Origin: Lachnospiraceae bacterium
GTDB lineage: Bacteria > Bacillota_A > Clostridia > Lachnospirales > Lachnospiraceae
Direction of reading: 5' to 3'
NCBI GenBank assembly: GCA_028694115.1
Contig: JAQUUB010000040.1
Location: forward strand, 1-37,947
Length of the DNA stretch: 37,947 nt
Made by a program: the position numbers and the translations under genes. This document shows, piece after piece, positions 30,439 through 37,947 of this stretch. The stretch's first letter is position 1. Each line of letters starts with the position of its first letter. The notes beneath the pieces are model-generated. The model did not search any database. It had not been told where the DNA came from and saw only the letters and a list, made by a program, of their open reading frames with translations.

Positions 30439-31143
30439 ATGGAGAATATATTGACGACAGAAAATCTTTGTAAGAATTATAAAAAACAAAAGGCAAACGA
30501 CAACATTTCTATCGAAGTTCCCCAAAACAGCATTTATGGATTATTAGGACCAAATGGAGCGGGTAAATCTACGCTACTGAAGATGATTACCGGGATGATT
30601 CAGCCATCTTCGGGAAAAATTACATTTTATGGAAAGCCTTGGGCAAGAAAAGACCTACTGAATATCGGAGCACTGATTGAGGAGCCTCCACTTTATGAGA
30701 ACCTAACTGCATATGAGAATTTGAAGGTCAGAGCACTTCTATACGATATTCCAAAGGATAGAATTGAAGAAGTACTCAGGATTGTGGAACTTACGGACAC
30801 AGGAAAGAAAAAAGCAGGACAGTTTTCCATGGGTATGAAACAGCGACTAGGAATTGCGATGGCTCTGCTAAATCAACCGGAACTTCTAATTCTGGACGAG
30901 CCAACAAATGGTTTAGATCCAATTGGAATACAGGAATTGAGGGAACTGATTCGTTCTTTTCCCCAAAAAGGAATTACTGTGATTTTGTCTAGTCATATCC
31001 TATCAGAAGTGGAACAGATTGCCAATCATATAGGAATTATCGCAAATGGAAAGTTGTGGTATCAGGAGCCTATTCATGTAGATCAAGATTTGGAAAGCCT
31101 CTTTATGGATGTTGTGAGAAAGTCAGGTGCATACAATGGTTAA
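30439..31143 (+). CDS. Lantibiotic-protection ABC transporter, ATP-binding protein (LanF/CprA-like)
   Basis: Encodes 234 residues: Walker A GLLGPNGAGKST, Q-loop region IEEPPLYENLTAYENL, signature FSMGMKQRLGIAMALL, Walker B LLILDEPTNGLDP and the SSHILSEVEQIA switch. The SMGMKQR signature and the EEPPLYENLT stretch are typical of the LanF/BcrA/CprA group, which extracts lantibiotics or bacitracin-like peptides from the membrane. The ATG at 30439 (AAGAGGG upstream) is preferred to the frame opening at 30370. The two permeases follow with an 8-base overlap, giving a complete F-E-G transporter. An AT-rich promoter region with TATAAT lies at 30382-30387. Confidence 0.9.
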   Translation: MENILTTENLCKNYKKQKANDNISIEVPQNSIYGLLGPNGAGKSTLLKMITGMIQPSSGKITFYGKPWARKDLLNIGALIEEPPLYENLTAYENLKVRALLYDIPKDRIEEVLRIVELTDTGKKKAGQFSMGMKQRLGIAMALLNQPELLILDEPTNGLDPIGIQELRELIRSFPQKGITVILSSHILSEVEQIANHIGIIANGKLWYQEPIHVDQDLESLFMDVVRKSGAYNG

Positions 31144-31861
31144 TTGCATAAAATCTGAATTTCTAAAACAAAAACATCGTTTTCCGTTGAAATTATTATG
31201 TATTGCCCCGATTATTACAATTGTCCTTGTGTTGACTCTTATGGGAGGAAATTATTTTCTAGAGGGTACATACAACTGGTGGTATACAATCATACTACCA
31301 GGAGCACTTAGCTTAATCATATCATTTACGATATCATTTGAAAAAAGGCATAATCGACATGGATTATTAGCTGTTTGTGTAAAGAAGGAAGAATTGTGGA
31401 TTGCACAGATAATAACGAATATCTGTTTGCTTTTACTTATGAATCTCATGTTCTCTATTCTTATAATAATGACAGGACTATTTTTGAGAATAAACATACC
31501 AATTGGAACAGTTTTTGAGGCCGGCATTACATTGACAATAACGTATTTGTGGCAAATTCCAATCTGTATGTGGCTGAGTGAGAGAATGGGTTCCATCCCT
31601 GCAATTGTACTTTCCTTGCTTTGCAATATAGGAATTGGACTTCACTTTGCGCCAACAAGGTTGTGGTTTGTACCATTTGCAATTCCAGCAAGACTGATGT
31701 GTCCTATTCTCAAAGTGCTACCCAACGGATTACCTATAGAAGCATCTAATCCGTTAAGTTCCGTTTCTGTAATATGGATTGGAATTACCATAACAGTGAT
31801 TTTATTTATGGCATCTACAATCATAACATCATTCTGGTTTCAGTACAGGGAGGTGAAATAG
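31136..31861 (+). CDS. Lantibiotic immunity ABC transporter permease, LanE (MutE/EpiE) type
   Basis: Encodes 241 residues with six hydrophobic segments. The start MVNCIKSEFLKQKHRFPLKL, then the LEGTYNWWYTIILPGALSLI segment and FEKRHNRHGLLAVCVKKEEL, is characteristic of the MutE/EpiE permease family. The ATG at 31136 overlaps the ATPase stop (ATGGTTAA). It pairs with the next permease in the membrane. Its last codon is immediately followed by the start of LanG. Confidence 0.88.
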   Translation: MVNCIKSEFLKQKHRFPLKLLCIAPIITIVLVLTLMGGNYFLEGTYNWWYTIILPGALSLIISFTISFEKRHNRHGLLAVCVKKEELWIAQIITNICLLLLMNLMFSILIIMTGLFLRINIPIGTVFEAGITLTITYLWQIPICMWLSERMGSIPAIVLSLLCNIGIGLHFAPTRLWFVPFAIPARLMCPILKVLPNGLPIEASNPLSSVSVIWIGITITVILFMASTIITSFWFQYREVK

Positions 31862-32614
31862 ATGAGTTTTCGCTCATTTTTTAAATCTGACCTTTTTAAG
31901 TTTTTTCATACATCAGTATGGATTTGGCATCTGGTGATACCAATTGCAGGTGCAGGTATGTTTCTATGGTATTACTCATTTTCTTCCATGCAAGAGATGG
32001 ATAAGGTATCTTTGTATATAGAAGTATTATCAGTAACATTTCCATTTGTCATTGGGATTGTCACAGGCATGGTATCACAAATGGAACAAAATGCAGCAGG
32101 AAGTCAGCTTCTGCTTACAACACCAACGTATAAGTTTTTTCCACACTTTTGCAAGCTATTTGTAATATTGCTTATGGGGTTTAGCTCTTCGTTTCTTGCG
32201 TTCGCCTTCTTTGGAATAGGAATGGGAGCATTGGGGCATACAGGACTTTTATTGATATTCTATGTAAAACTCGCAGTCGCTCTGTTTCTAAGTATGATTC
32301 CGATTTATATCATTCAATATATGGTGAGCTTTGTTTGGGGAAATGGATATAGCATTGGTTTAGGAATTGTAGGTAGCCTTTTATGTGCATTGCTGATAAC
32401 TAGTCTTGGGGATTCCTCTTGGTGGTTTTTGCCATGGGGGATTGCAGCTAGATTTTCTATGACTTTCTTTGTTGCAAATATATCAGACTTTCCATTTTTT
32501 CAGTATGCTTATGTAAAACAAAGTGTCACAGCATTAGTTTTGTTTGTGATGGTACTTGTTTTACTGAGTGGAATCTTGCTTGGAAGATGGGAAGGTAGGA
32601 AAACAGAGAATTAG
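31862..32614 (+). CDS. Lantibiotic immunity ABC transporter permease, LanG (MutG/EpiG) type
   Basis: Encodes 250 residues with six hydrophobic segments. FRSFFKSDLFKFFHTSVWIW and GMVSQMEQNAAGSQLLLTTP match the MutG family; QNAAGSQ is the cytoplasmic coupling region that contacts the ATPase. The ATG directly follows the LanE stop; GAGGTG serves as ribosome site. Together with the two upstream genes it forms a full LanFEG exporter. The response regulator begins 12 bases after its stop. Confidence 0.88.
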   Translation: MSFRSFFKSDLFKFFHTSVWIWHLVIPIAGAGMFLWYYSFSSMQEMDKVSLYIEVLSVTFPFVIGIVTGMVSQMEQNAAGSQLLLTTPTYKFFPHFCKLFVILLMGFSSSFLAFAFFGIGMGALGHTGLLLIFYVKLAVALFLSMIPIYIIQYMVSFVWGNGYSIGLGIVGSLLCALLITSLGDSSWWFLPWGIAARFSMTFFVANISDFPFFQYAYVKQSVTALVLFVMVLVLLSGILLGRWEGRKTEN

Positions 32615-32626
32615 AGGAGCATTTAT

Positions 32627-33286
32627 ATGGGACATATATTGATCATTGATGATGATGCGGCAATTTCCAAAATGGTTGAAACCGCACTTTCAAGGGATGG
32701 GCATATTATAACAATTAGAAATTCTGCGATGGAAGTTTGTGTAGAAGATCTGAAAACAGCAGATTTGATTTTGCTTGATATCATGATGCCACAGATTGAT
32801 GGTGTTACATTCTGCAGGGAAAATAGGAAAACAATTGATTGTCCCATTCTGTTTTTGACAGCTAAAACCACAGAGCAAGATGTCGTAGATGGATTTATAG
32901 CTGGTGGAGATGATTATATCAAGAAGCCATTTGGCATAACGGAACTACGTGCAAGAGTCAATGCACATATTCGTAGGGAACATCGAGAAAAACATCAAAC
33001 CATGATTTTGAATGACGTGGTATTTGATCTGTCGGAGAAGACGCTAAAGGTTAAGGATACTATAATATCATTGACAAAAAGTGAATATGAAATTTGCGAA
33101 TTATTAGCAAGGAATAAAGGACAGGTTTTTTCATTGGAAACTATTGTAGAAAGAATATTTGGATTTGATTCTGAAAGTGATATCTCGGCAATTAGAGTTC
33201 ATATCAAGAATATTAGAAGTAAAATGAACAGTCAGGACATATGTCCGATTGTAACTGTCTGGGGAGTGGGATACAAATGGAAATGA
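32627..33286 (+). CDS. OmpR-family response regulator of the LanFEG locus
   Basis: Encodes 219 residues. The receiver carries IIDDD at 6-10, phospho-acceptor Asp51 (LILLDIMMPQIDG), FLTAKT and YIKKPF. The winged helix reads LTKSEYEICELLARNKGQVF, RVHIKNIRSKM and IVTVWGVGYKWK. The organisation resembles the cpr locus of Clostridioides difficile, where the regulator turns on the transporter in response to lantibiotics; that function is inferred here. It overlaps the kinase gene by ten bases. Confidence 0.92.
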   Translation: MGHILIIDDDAAISKMVETALSRDGHIITIRNSAMEVCVEDLKTADLILLDIMMPQIDGVTFCRENRKTIDCPILFLTAKTTEQDVVDGFIAGGDDYIKKPFGITELRARVNAHIRREHREKHQTMILNDVVFDLSEKTLKVKDTIISLTKSEYEICELLARNKGQVFSLETIVERIFGFDSESDISAIRVHIKNIRSKMNSQDICPIVTVWGVGYKWK

Positions 33287-34647
33287 TACGAACAAAGAAA
33301 AGAAAACAAAGTGAAGTATCTATATTTCGTTTGTTTTTAGAACATTTAGGCGGTTTTTTGCTGGCAATTATCGTGCTGATTGTTGTTGTTTTTATAGGAA
33401 CATCGTTCTGTATGCGGACAGGAATTTTATTACAGGCAAATTATGCTGAGGAAATGTTGTCCCAAACGGAGAATAGTCTGAAACAGCACTTTGACAGCAG
33501 TTTGTTGCCTTTGTATTCAAAGTATATTGTGTTAGATGAAGATGGCGATATACTTGATACAGATATGAGTAGTAAAGAGATTGAAAAAACAAAAGTCTAT
33601 CTGTCGGAAGGGAAAAAAACATACAATATATTCTATAATACAATCATACAAGACAGTGGAAATCGACTTATTATAAAATATGATATGCTAGCTCATTTTG
33701 CAAACCCATCACTTACGAAAATAATACCGTATCCAGAAATTACATTAACTTTTTTAGTTTTGTTTTTAATGATTTTCTTTGCCATGATTACAGCGATGCG
33801 GTTCAGTAAAAGATTAAAAAAGAATCTCGTACCAATTGTTACTGCAACAGATAAAATAAAAAACTGTGATTTGGATTTTGAAATCGAACCAACGAAAATC
33901 AAAGAATTTAACACTTCCCTGACAGCGATTGATCAGTTGAAGGAAGCGTTGACGGATTCGCTTGAGAAGCAATGGAAATCAGAGCAACAAAAAAAATCAC
34001 AGTTAAGTGCATTGACACATGATATCAGGACTCCGCTTACTGTAATAAAAGGAAATACAGAGCTTATGCAGGAGGATGAAACAACAAACGAAAATAGAGA
34101 ATTTCTTTCTAACATTCAGATAAGTGCAAATACCATTGAGAAGTATTTGGAATTGCTTATGTTTGTAGTAAATCACAATACACTTTCTATCACTGTTGTT
34201 TCAATAGAGGTAGACCTCTTTGTAGACGAGCTGATGTCTGCTATCCAGCCAATGTGCAAAATAAAAAATATAACGATAGATTTGCAAAATAATGTAACAA
34301 GTGAAAATTTTCATATAGATAAGGAACTTATGAAAAGGGCATTGATTAACATAGTGGACAATGCAATTCGATATTCAGAGGAAAAGAGTATGATTCATTT
34401 ACAAATTTCAGAAAATGACATACATTTTCTGTTTACAATTACGGACCAGGGAAGAGGATTCTCACCTGAAAGCTTAGAAAAAGCAGTGGAAGAATTCTAT
34501 ACAGAGGATACATCAAGAGGCAGTCATCACTATGGCCTAGGATTAAACTTTGCAAATAACGTTGCACAGGTACATAATGGTGCGTTAAGTATAGAGAACG
34601 GTTTAGACGGAAAAGGTGCACAGGTGTCTATCAGCATTAGAAAATAA
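33277..34647 (+). CDS. Sensor histidine kinase of the LanFEG locus
   Basis: Encodes 456 residues: membrane helix about 25-46, extracellular sensor about 47-153 (about 105 residues), membrane helix about 155-175, HAMP-like linker, HisKA with His248 in LTHDIRTPLTVI, then NIVDNAIRYSEE, TDQGRGFSPESL and GLGLNFANNVAQVHNG. The extracellular loop is the place for peptide sensing in such kinases. Two starts are possible, ATG 33277 or ATG 33283 (ATGA overlap with the regulator); 33277 was chosen for spacing to GGGGAG. The 36-base longer frame upstream is rejected. Confidence 0.9.
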   Translation: MEMIRTKKRKQSEVSIFRLFLEHLGGFLLAIIVLIVVVFIGTSFCMRTGILLQANYAEEMLSQTENSLKQHFDSSLLPLYSKYIVLDEDGDILDTDMSSKEIEKTKVYLSEGKKTYNIFYNTIIQDSGNRLIIKYDMLAHFANPSLTKIIPYPEITLTFLVLFLMIFFAMITAMRFSKRLKKNLVPIVTATDKIKNCDLDFEIEPTKIKEFNTSLTAIDQLKEALTDSLEKQWKSEQQKKSQLSALTHDIRTPLTVIKGNTELMQEDETTNENREFLSNIQISANTIEKYLELLMFVVNHNTLSITVVSIEVDLFVDELMSAIQPMCKIKNITIDLQNNVTSENFHIDKELMKRALINIVDNAIRYSEEKSMIHLQISENDIHFLFTITDQGRGFSPESLEKAVEEFYTEDTSRGSHHYGLGLNFANNVAQVHNGALSIENGLDGKGAQVSISIRK

Positions 34648-34683
34648 GGTGAGATACAGTTGCTCAAGTTAAAAGTTACATTT

Positions 34684-34732
34684 AAATCTGGAGAGTAGGC
34701 GGCTCTCCCAGATTTTCTGAGAAAATCTGCGG
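34684..34732 (+). other. Two mutually exclusive hairpins after the kinase gene
   Basis: Hairpin A pairs 34684-34695 (AAATCTGGAGAG) with 34703-34715 (one bulged C). Hairpin B pairs 34707-34717 with 34721-34732, CAGATTTTC against GAAAATCTG with CC/GG at the base and one bulged C. They share 34707-34715, so only one can form. A is followed by a weak T-run (ATTTTCT). The structure may end the kinase transcript or regulate the cytidine deaminase 48 bases downstream. Confidence 0.45.
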
Positions 34733-34779
34733 GAACAAAAGAATGACAGAAATTATAGGAAATGAAAGAGGTAAATATT

Positions 34780-35178
34780 ATGTGGAACAAGTTATATAAT
34801 GCAGCAGTTAAAGTGCAAAATAGACGGAGAATTTCTCCATTCATAGATGCAGGCGGTGTCGCAGCGGCTATTCTTACGAAACAAGGAAATATTTATGTTG
34901 GTGTTTGTATCGATACTGCATCAACACTCGGTATGTGTGCAGAAAGAAACGCCATTGCCAATATGATAACCAATGGCGAGAGCCAGATTGATAAAGTTGT
35001 AGCAGTAATGCCTGACGGTCGGGTTGGTTCTCCTTGCGGTGCTTGTCGTGAGTATATGATGCAGTTAGATAAGAATAGCGGAGATATAGAAATTCTTCTT
35101 GACCTTGAAACCGAAAAAACAATAAAACTGAAAGAGTTAATCCCAGATTGGTGGGGATACGATAGATTCGAGGAATGA
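34780..35178 (+). CDS. Cytidine deaminase family protein
   Basis: Encodes 132 residues with the zinc-dependent deaminase motifs C-A-E (Cys53, Glu55 in MCAERNAIANM) and P-C-x-x-C (Pro85, Cys86, Cys89 in SPCGACREYMM). The first Cys ligand instead of His and the short length fit cytidine or blasticidin-S-type deaminases. The ATG at 34780 has AAGAGG at a proper distance; an ATG six codons earlier is in frame but overlaps that site. It may salvage cytidine or detoxify an aminonucleoside; sequence alone does not decide. It is followed by a long hairpin. Confidence 0.87.
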   Translation: MWNKLYNAAVKVQNRRRISPFIDAGGVAAAILTKQGNIYVGVCIDTASTLGMCAERNAIANMITNGESQIDKVVAVMPDGRVGSPCGACREYMMQLDKNSGDIEILLDLETEKTIKLKELIPDWWGYDRFEE

Positions 35179-35259
35179 TGCAACAACTTTCAGGATGAAG
35201 AAAAGACAATTTTTACCCAGCATTCAAAAATAAATTTTGCGAAGAGACAGGCGGAATGT

Positions 35260-35333
35260 GAAAAACACTGAGATATGGAATTCAAGTCGAGACAATAGTT
35301 CCGGCTGAATTGTTCCACATCTCAGTGTTTTTC
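35260..35333. terminator. Long bidirectional hairpin between the deaminase gene and nanA
   Basis: The arms at 35260-35280 (GAAAAACACTGAGAT, then TGGAA) and 35313-35333 (TTCCA, then ATCTCAGTGTTTTTC) pair almost perfectly over about 20 bases. A-rich and T-rich flanks on the two sides let it work in both directions. It lies 15 bases downstream of the nanA stop and 80 bases after the deaminase stop, so it can end both convergent transcripts. Confidence 0.75.
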
Positions 35334-35348
35334 ATTCTTTTTTCTTAT

Positions 35349-36266
35349 TTAGCAGTAGAGGGCTTTTGCGTCGGTAATCATCTTTACCGCTTCCTTCACA
35401 ACGCTCATATCGTCATCACAAAGTGGTGTTAATGGAGCTCTTACACTTCCAAGATATAGATTTTCTGTAATTTCCAGAATCTTCTTAATTACAGCATACA
35501 TATTGCCATGAGCAGAGCACATTTTGTAAATAATAGAGTTCACAGCATTTTGAATCTCCAGAGCTTGCTTGAGATCATTCTTTTCTGTCAGTTCTTTGAT
35601 TTTCAGAATCAGTTCAGGCATAACGCCATATGTTCCGCCAATTCCGCCATCAGCACCCATGACTAAGCCACTAATCAACTGTTCGTCAGGACCATTGAAT
35701 ACAATAAAGTCTTTTCCACCTGCAGCTTTGAACATCTGGATGTCCTGTACTGGCATGGAGGAGTTCTTTACGCCTGTAACTTTGGGGTTCTCAAGCATCT
35801 TGGCAAGAAGCCCCATTGTTAATGAAGTCCCAGCCAGCTGCGGAATGTTATAGATGATAAAATCGGTATTAGGTGCAGCAGCACTGATGGAGTTCCAGTA
35901 TTCTGCAATAGAATATTCCGGAAGATGGAAGTAAATGGGAGGAATACATGCAATCGCATCCACACCAAGGGATTCGGCATGTTTAGCCAGCTCTATGCTG
36001 TCTTTGGTATTGTTGCATGCAACATGTGCAATTACAACCAGTTTGTCTTTGGCAACTGCCATAACATTTTCCAGAGTGATTTTACGGTCTTCTACACTTT
36101 GGTAAATACATTCTCCGGAAGAACCACATACATAAACGCCTGTAACCCCTTTTTGGATGAAATGTTCTGTCAATTTTCTTACACGTTCCGGGCTGACTTC
36201 GCCCTTGTCGTCATAGCATGCATAAAATGCAGGGAAGATACCGTGATACTTTTCTACTGTTTTCAT
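35349..36266 (-). CDS. nanA: N-acetylneuraminate lyase (DapA/NanA family)
   Basis: Encodes 305 residues of the TIM-barrel Schiff-base aldolase family. Likely catalytic residues are Lys167 (KVTGVKNSS, Schiff base) and Tyr139 (FIIYNIPQLAG), with the carboxylate-binding loop GSSGE at 48-52. It would cleave sialic acid (Neu5Ac) to N-acetylmannosamine and pyruvate. The family also contains dihydrodipicolinate synthase; the neighbouring nanE is what fixes the lyase role. GGAG precedes the ATG. It is the second gene of the nanE-nanA transcript, 70 bases after nanE. nanK is not in the window. Confidence 0.85.
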   Translation of the reverse strand: MKTVEKYHGIFPAFYACYDDKGEVSPERVRKLTEHFIQKGVTGVYVCGSSGECIYQSVEDRKITLENVMAVAKDKLVVIAHVACNNTKDSIELAKHAESLGVDAIACIPPIYFHLPEYSIAEYWNSISAAAPNTDFIIYNIPQLAGTSLTMGLLAKMLENPKVTGVKNSSMPVQDIQMFKAAGGKDFIVFNGPDEQLISGLVMGADGGIGGTYGVMPELILKIKELTEKNDLKQALEIQNAVNSIIYKMCSAHGNMYAVIKKILEITENLYLGSVRAPLTPLCDDDMSVVKEAVKMITDAKALYC

Positions 36267-36336
36267 AATAAATAGCTCCTTTCAGAATAAAACAACATTG
36301 TGGTTAAAACTCCCTTTGATTAAAAAGGTTTGTGCC

Positions 36337-37041
36337 TTACACAGAAGTAATTGACTGATCCAATGCTTCTGAGAATGCCTTGGTAATTAACTGTGGCCTT
36401 GTAATAATAGATCCAACTACCACACTAAAGCAGCCAAGTTCGATGACATGTTTGGCTTTTTGCGGCGTGTCAATGTTTCCTTCTGCAATGACAGGGTGTT
36501 TCACTTTTTCTAAAATTCTTCGGATAATATAGAAGTCATCAGTTTCTATTTTCATATCCTGACTCTCCTTGGTATACCCAACCAGGGTGGTACCAATAAA
36601 GTCGAACCCAAGTTCATCTGCATGAATCGCTTCACTGATTGTAGAACAGTCTGCCATTAAAAGCTGATGTGGGTACTTTTCTTTTATTTGAGAAAAAAGA
36701 GAGTCTAATGTAAGCCCGCCGGGTCGAGCCCGACAGGTTGCATCTAATGCAATGATTTCAGGATGCGCTTCCATTAACTCGTCTATTTCTTTCATAGTAG
36801 CGGTAATAAAAACGGTGCTATCCACAAAATCGCGTTTAATGATACCAATAACAGGAAGCGATACATTTTTTTTGATTTCGATAATGTCATCTACCGAGTT
36901 CGCACGAATTCCATGTGCACCTCCCTCTTTGGCAGCTACAGCCATGCGTCCCATTATATAAGAGGAATGCAGTGGTTCATTTGGCAATGCCTGACAGGAC
37001 ACGATCAGATGTCCATTTAGTGTTTCGATTTGTCTGTTCAT
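36337..37041 (-). CDS. nanE: N-acetylmannosamine-6-phosphate 2-epimerase
   Basis: Encodes 234 residues. It converts ManNAc-6-P to GlcNAc-6-P in sialic acid breakdown. NanE features are clear: NGHLIVSCQALPNEPLHSSY at the N-terminus, AVAAKEGGAHGIRANS, VIGIIKRDF with likely catalytic Lys69, DATCRARPGG, MADCSTISEA, GTTLVGYT and the phosphate-binding VIAEGNIDTPQKA. GAAGGAG precedes the ATG. It begins the minus-strand nan transcript, from a promoter at 37099-37126, divergent from the sugar transporter permease. Confidence 0.93.
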   Translation of the reverse strand: MNRQIETLNGHLIVSCQALPNEPLHSSYIMGRMAVAAKEGGAHGIRANSVDDIIEIKKNVSLPVIGIIKRDFVDSTVFITATMKEIDELMEAHPEIIALDATCRARPGGLTLDSLFSQIKEKYPHQLLMADCSTISEAIHADELGFDFIGTTLVGYTKESQDMKIETDDFYIIRRILEKVKHPVIAEGNIDTPQKAKHVIELGCFSVVVGSIITRPQLITKAFSEALDQSITSV

Positions 37042-37098
37042 TTTGTAGTCTCCTTCAGAAATAAAACATGGAAAGTATGTAAAAAAAAATATAACTAT

Positions 37099-37126
37099 AT
37101 TATAAACGATACAAAAGTAATTTCAA
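37099..37126 (-). promoter_or_regulatory. Promoter of nanE-nanA
   Basis: Minus strand: TTGAAA (37126-37121), 16 bases, TATAAT (37104-37099). The leader to the nanE start is about 50 bases and ends with GAAGGAG. Confidence 0.7.
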
Positions 37127-37254
37127 CAAAAAAACAGAAACGGAAAGTAGAAACAACCACATGTACAAAAAGCACAATGAAAGGTGGGGAACAACATGAA
37201 AAAGTAAGCAAAACAAACAAAAGGCGAGAAGAACTTTCAGAATGCGGAAAAATA

Positions 37255-37283
37255 TTGAAAATAAATTTAATTTGAACTATAAT
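37255..37283 (+). promoter_or_regulatory. Promoter of the sugar ABC transporter operon
   Basis: TTGAAA (37255-37260), a 17-base spacer and TATAAT (37278-37283) form a near-consensus promoter. Just downstream, TTGGT (37284-37288 region) and ACCAA (about 37299-37303) form a short inverted repeat near the start of transcription, a possible repressor site. The intergenic stretch 37042-37363 holds only these two divergent promoters and purine-rich sequence. Confidence 0.7.
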
Positions 37284-37363
37284 TGGTCTCAACTCAAACC
37301 AAGGCCAAGGAAAGAAAAAGAAACCTGATAGAAAAATATTTGTAAGGAAAAGGAGGAGATGAA

Positions 37364-37947
37364 ATGACTGCAGCCACTCGTAAAAAGCCACAAAAACAAA
37401 TGATACTTGCAAAAGACACAAAATTTGCTTATGCGGTAAACTTGCCACTGATTATATATCTGATCTGTGTATTGGCAGGACCTATCATTTGGGGCGTATC
37501 ACTCAGCTTCACAAACAAAACCATCGGTGGGGGTGCTGATTTTATTGGCTTAGAGAATTACGCCAAGCTGCTGATGGACAAGGAATATCTCAGATCCATC
37601 TTAAACACATTGGGATTCACATTTTTCTCTATTATAGGAAAGATGATTTTTGGAATTCTCATGGCACTCGCATTAAATATGGAGTTTAGAGGACGTAATA
37701 TTGTCAGAGCATTACTTTTAATCCCGTGGACACTTCCTAATATCGTAGCGGTTTTAAACTGGAGATGGATTTTTTCATCAACAGGAGGAATTGCCAACCA
37801 TCTGTTAAAGCTCATGCATGTGATTGACAAAGATCTTGTGTGGTTTGGTTCAGCCACCCTGGCAATGCTTACTATAATAGTAGCAAATGTGTGGAGGGGA
37901 ACTCCGTTCTTTGGAATTTCCATATTAGCGAAGCTGCAGACCATTCC
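37364..37947 (+). CDS. Sugar ABC transporter permease (MalF/UgpA type), 3' end outside the window
   Basis: The first 194 codons are present, with no stop before the window edge. FAYAVNLPLIIYLICVLAGP is the first membrane helix. WGVSLSFTNKTIGGGADFIG and LENYAKLLMDKEYLRSILNT are the periplasmic and gating segments of MalF-type permeases of carbohydrate uptake transporter family 1. IPWTLPNIVAVLNWRWIF and VANVWRGTPFFGISILAKLQ contain membrane helices leading to the EAA coupling loop. GGAGGAG precedes the ATG at 37364. Its position opposite nanE makes sialic acid or a sialic acid derivative the likely substrate. Unusually, the binding protein is not upstream and must be downstream or elsewhere. 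Confidence 0.88.
   Translation, partial: MTAATRKKPQKQMILAKDTKFAYAVNLPLIIYLICVLAGPIIWGVSLSFTNKTIGGGADFIGLENYAKLLMDKEYLRSILNTLGFTFFSIIGKMIFGILMALALNMEFRGRNIVRALLLIPWTLPNIVAVLNWRWIFSSTGGIANHLLKLMHVIDKDLVWFGSATLAMLTIIVANVWRGTPFFGISILAKLQTI

Noticed and set aside
1..37947. CRISPR arrays, tRNA or rRNA genes, prophage modules, retrons or diversity-generating elements
   Set aside because: No regularly spaced repeats, cloverleaf-like genes, structural phage genes or reverse transcriptase motifs were seen on either strand.

Overview
The window looks like a chromosomal accessory region of a gut Lachnospiraceae-type Firmicute (Blautia / Dorea / Ruminococcus gnavus-like). This is inferred from gene content: a MepA-type MATE followed by a cytidylate-kinase-like gene, a GNAT-YoaP fusion, LanFEG/Cpr-type peptide immunity, an Rpn-type nuclease remnant, and rhamnose and sialic-acid clusters. 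Moderate-to-low GC and strong GGAGG-type ribosome sites agree. I saw no rRNA or tRNA gene, CRISPR array or intact transposase.

Layout. 0.2-5.1 kb: an aldo/keto reductase, a MATE efflux gene behind a possible attenuator, a self-regulated TetR gene and a GNAT, with gene remnants between them. 5.2-8.7 kb: a lipoprotein solute-binding protein directly upstream of a dCache-like hybrid histidine kinase, with no permease or ATPase. 8.7-11.5 kb: a tightly packed operon of a WYL regulator, a GNAT-YoaP protein, a VOC protein, an internally deleted TfoX remnant and a GyrI-like protein. 12.0-12.7 kb: a RelB/RelE-type toxin-antitoxin operon. 12.75-16.45 kb: a YczE-like remnant, then a GC-richer minus-strand module (XRE, response regulator, kinase, ABC ATPase, broken permease). 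16.7-21.6 kb: an AraC regulator divergent from rhaB, rhaD and an arabinose/fucose-isomerase-fold protein in the place where rhaA would be expected. 22-24.4 kb: MarR and a DHA2 efflux pump. 24.6-26.7 kb: an AT-rich pair, TetR plus a membrane-anchored serine hydrolase. 27-28.5 kb: an XRE-desulfoferrodoxin fusion next to a cysteine-rich flavoprotein. 29 kb: an AlkD-like DNA glycosylase. 30.4-34.6 kb: LanF-E-G plus a two-component pair, without any lantibiotic genes. 34.8 kb: a cytidine deaminase. 35.3-37.9 kb: nanE-nanA divergent from a sugar ABC permease that runs off the window.

Two themes stand out. The first is response to toxic compounds: several efflux or immunity systems (MATE, DHA2 MFS, BceAB-like, LanFEG), each beside its own regulator, many with a readable promoter and operator. 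The second is gene decay: at least a dozen remnants, several of which keep recognisable N- and C-terminal ends but have lost the middle. The most unusual intact items are the HTH-desulfoferrodoxin fusion, in which every expected iron ligand can be seen, the transporter-less binding protein plus hybrid kinase pair, and the possible leader-peptide attenuator of the MATE gene. None of these is proven to be a new system from sequence alone.
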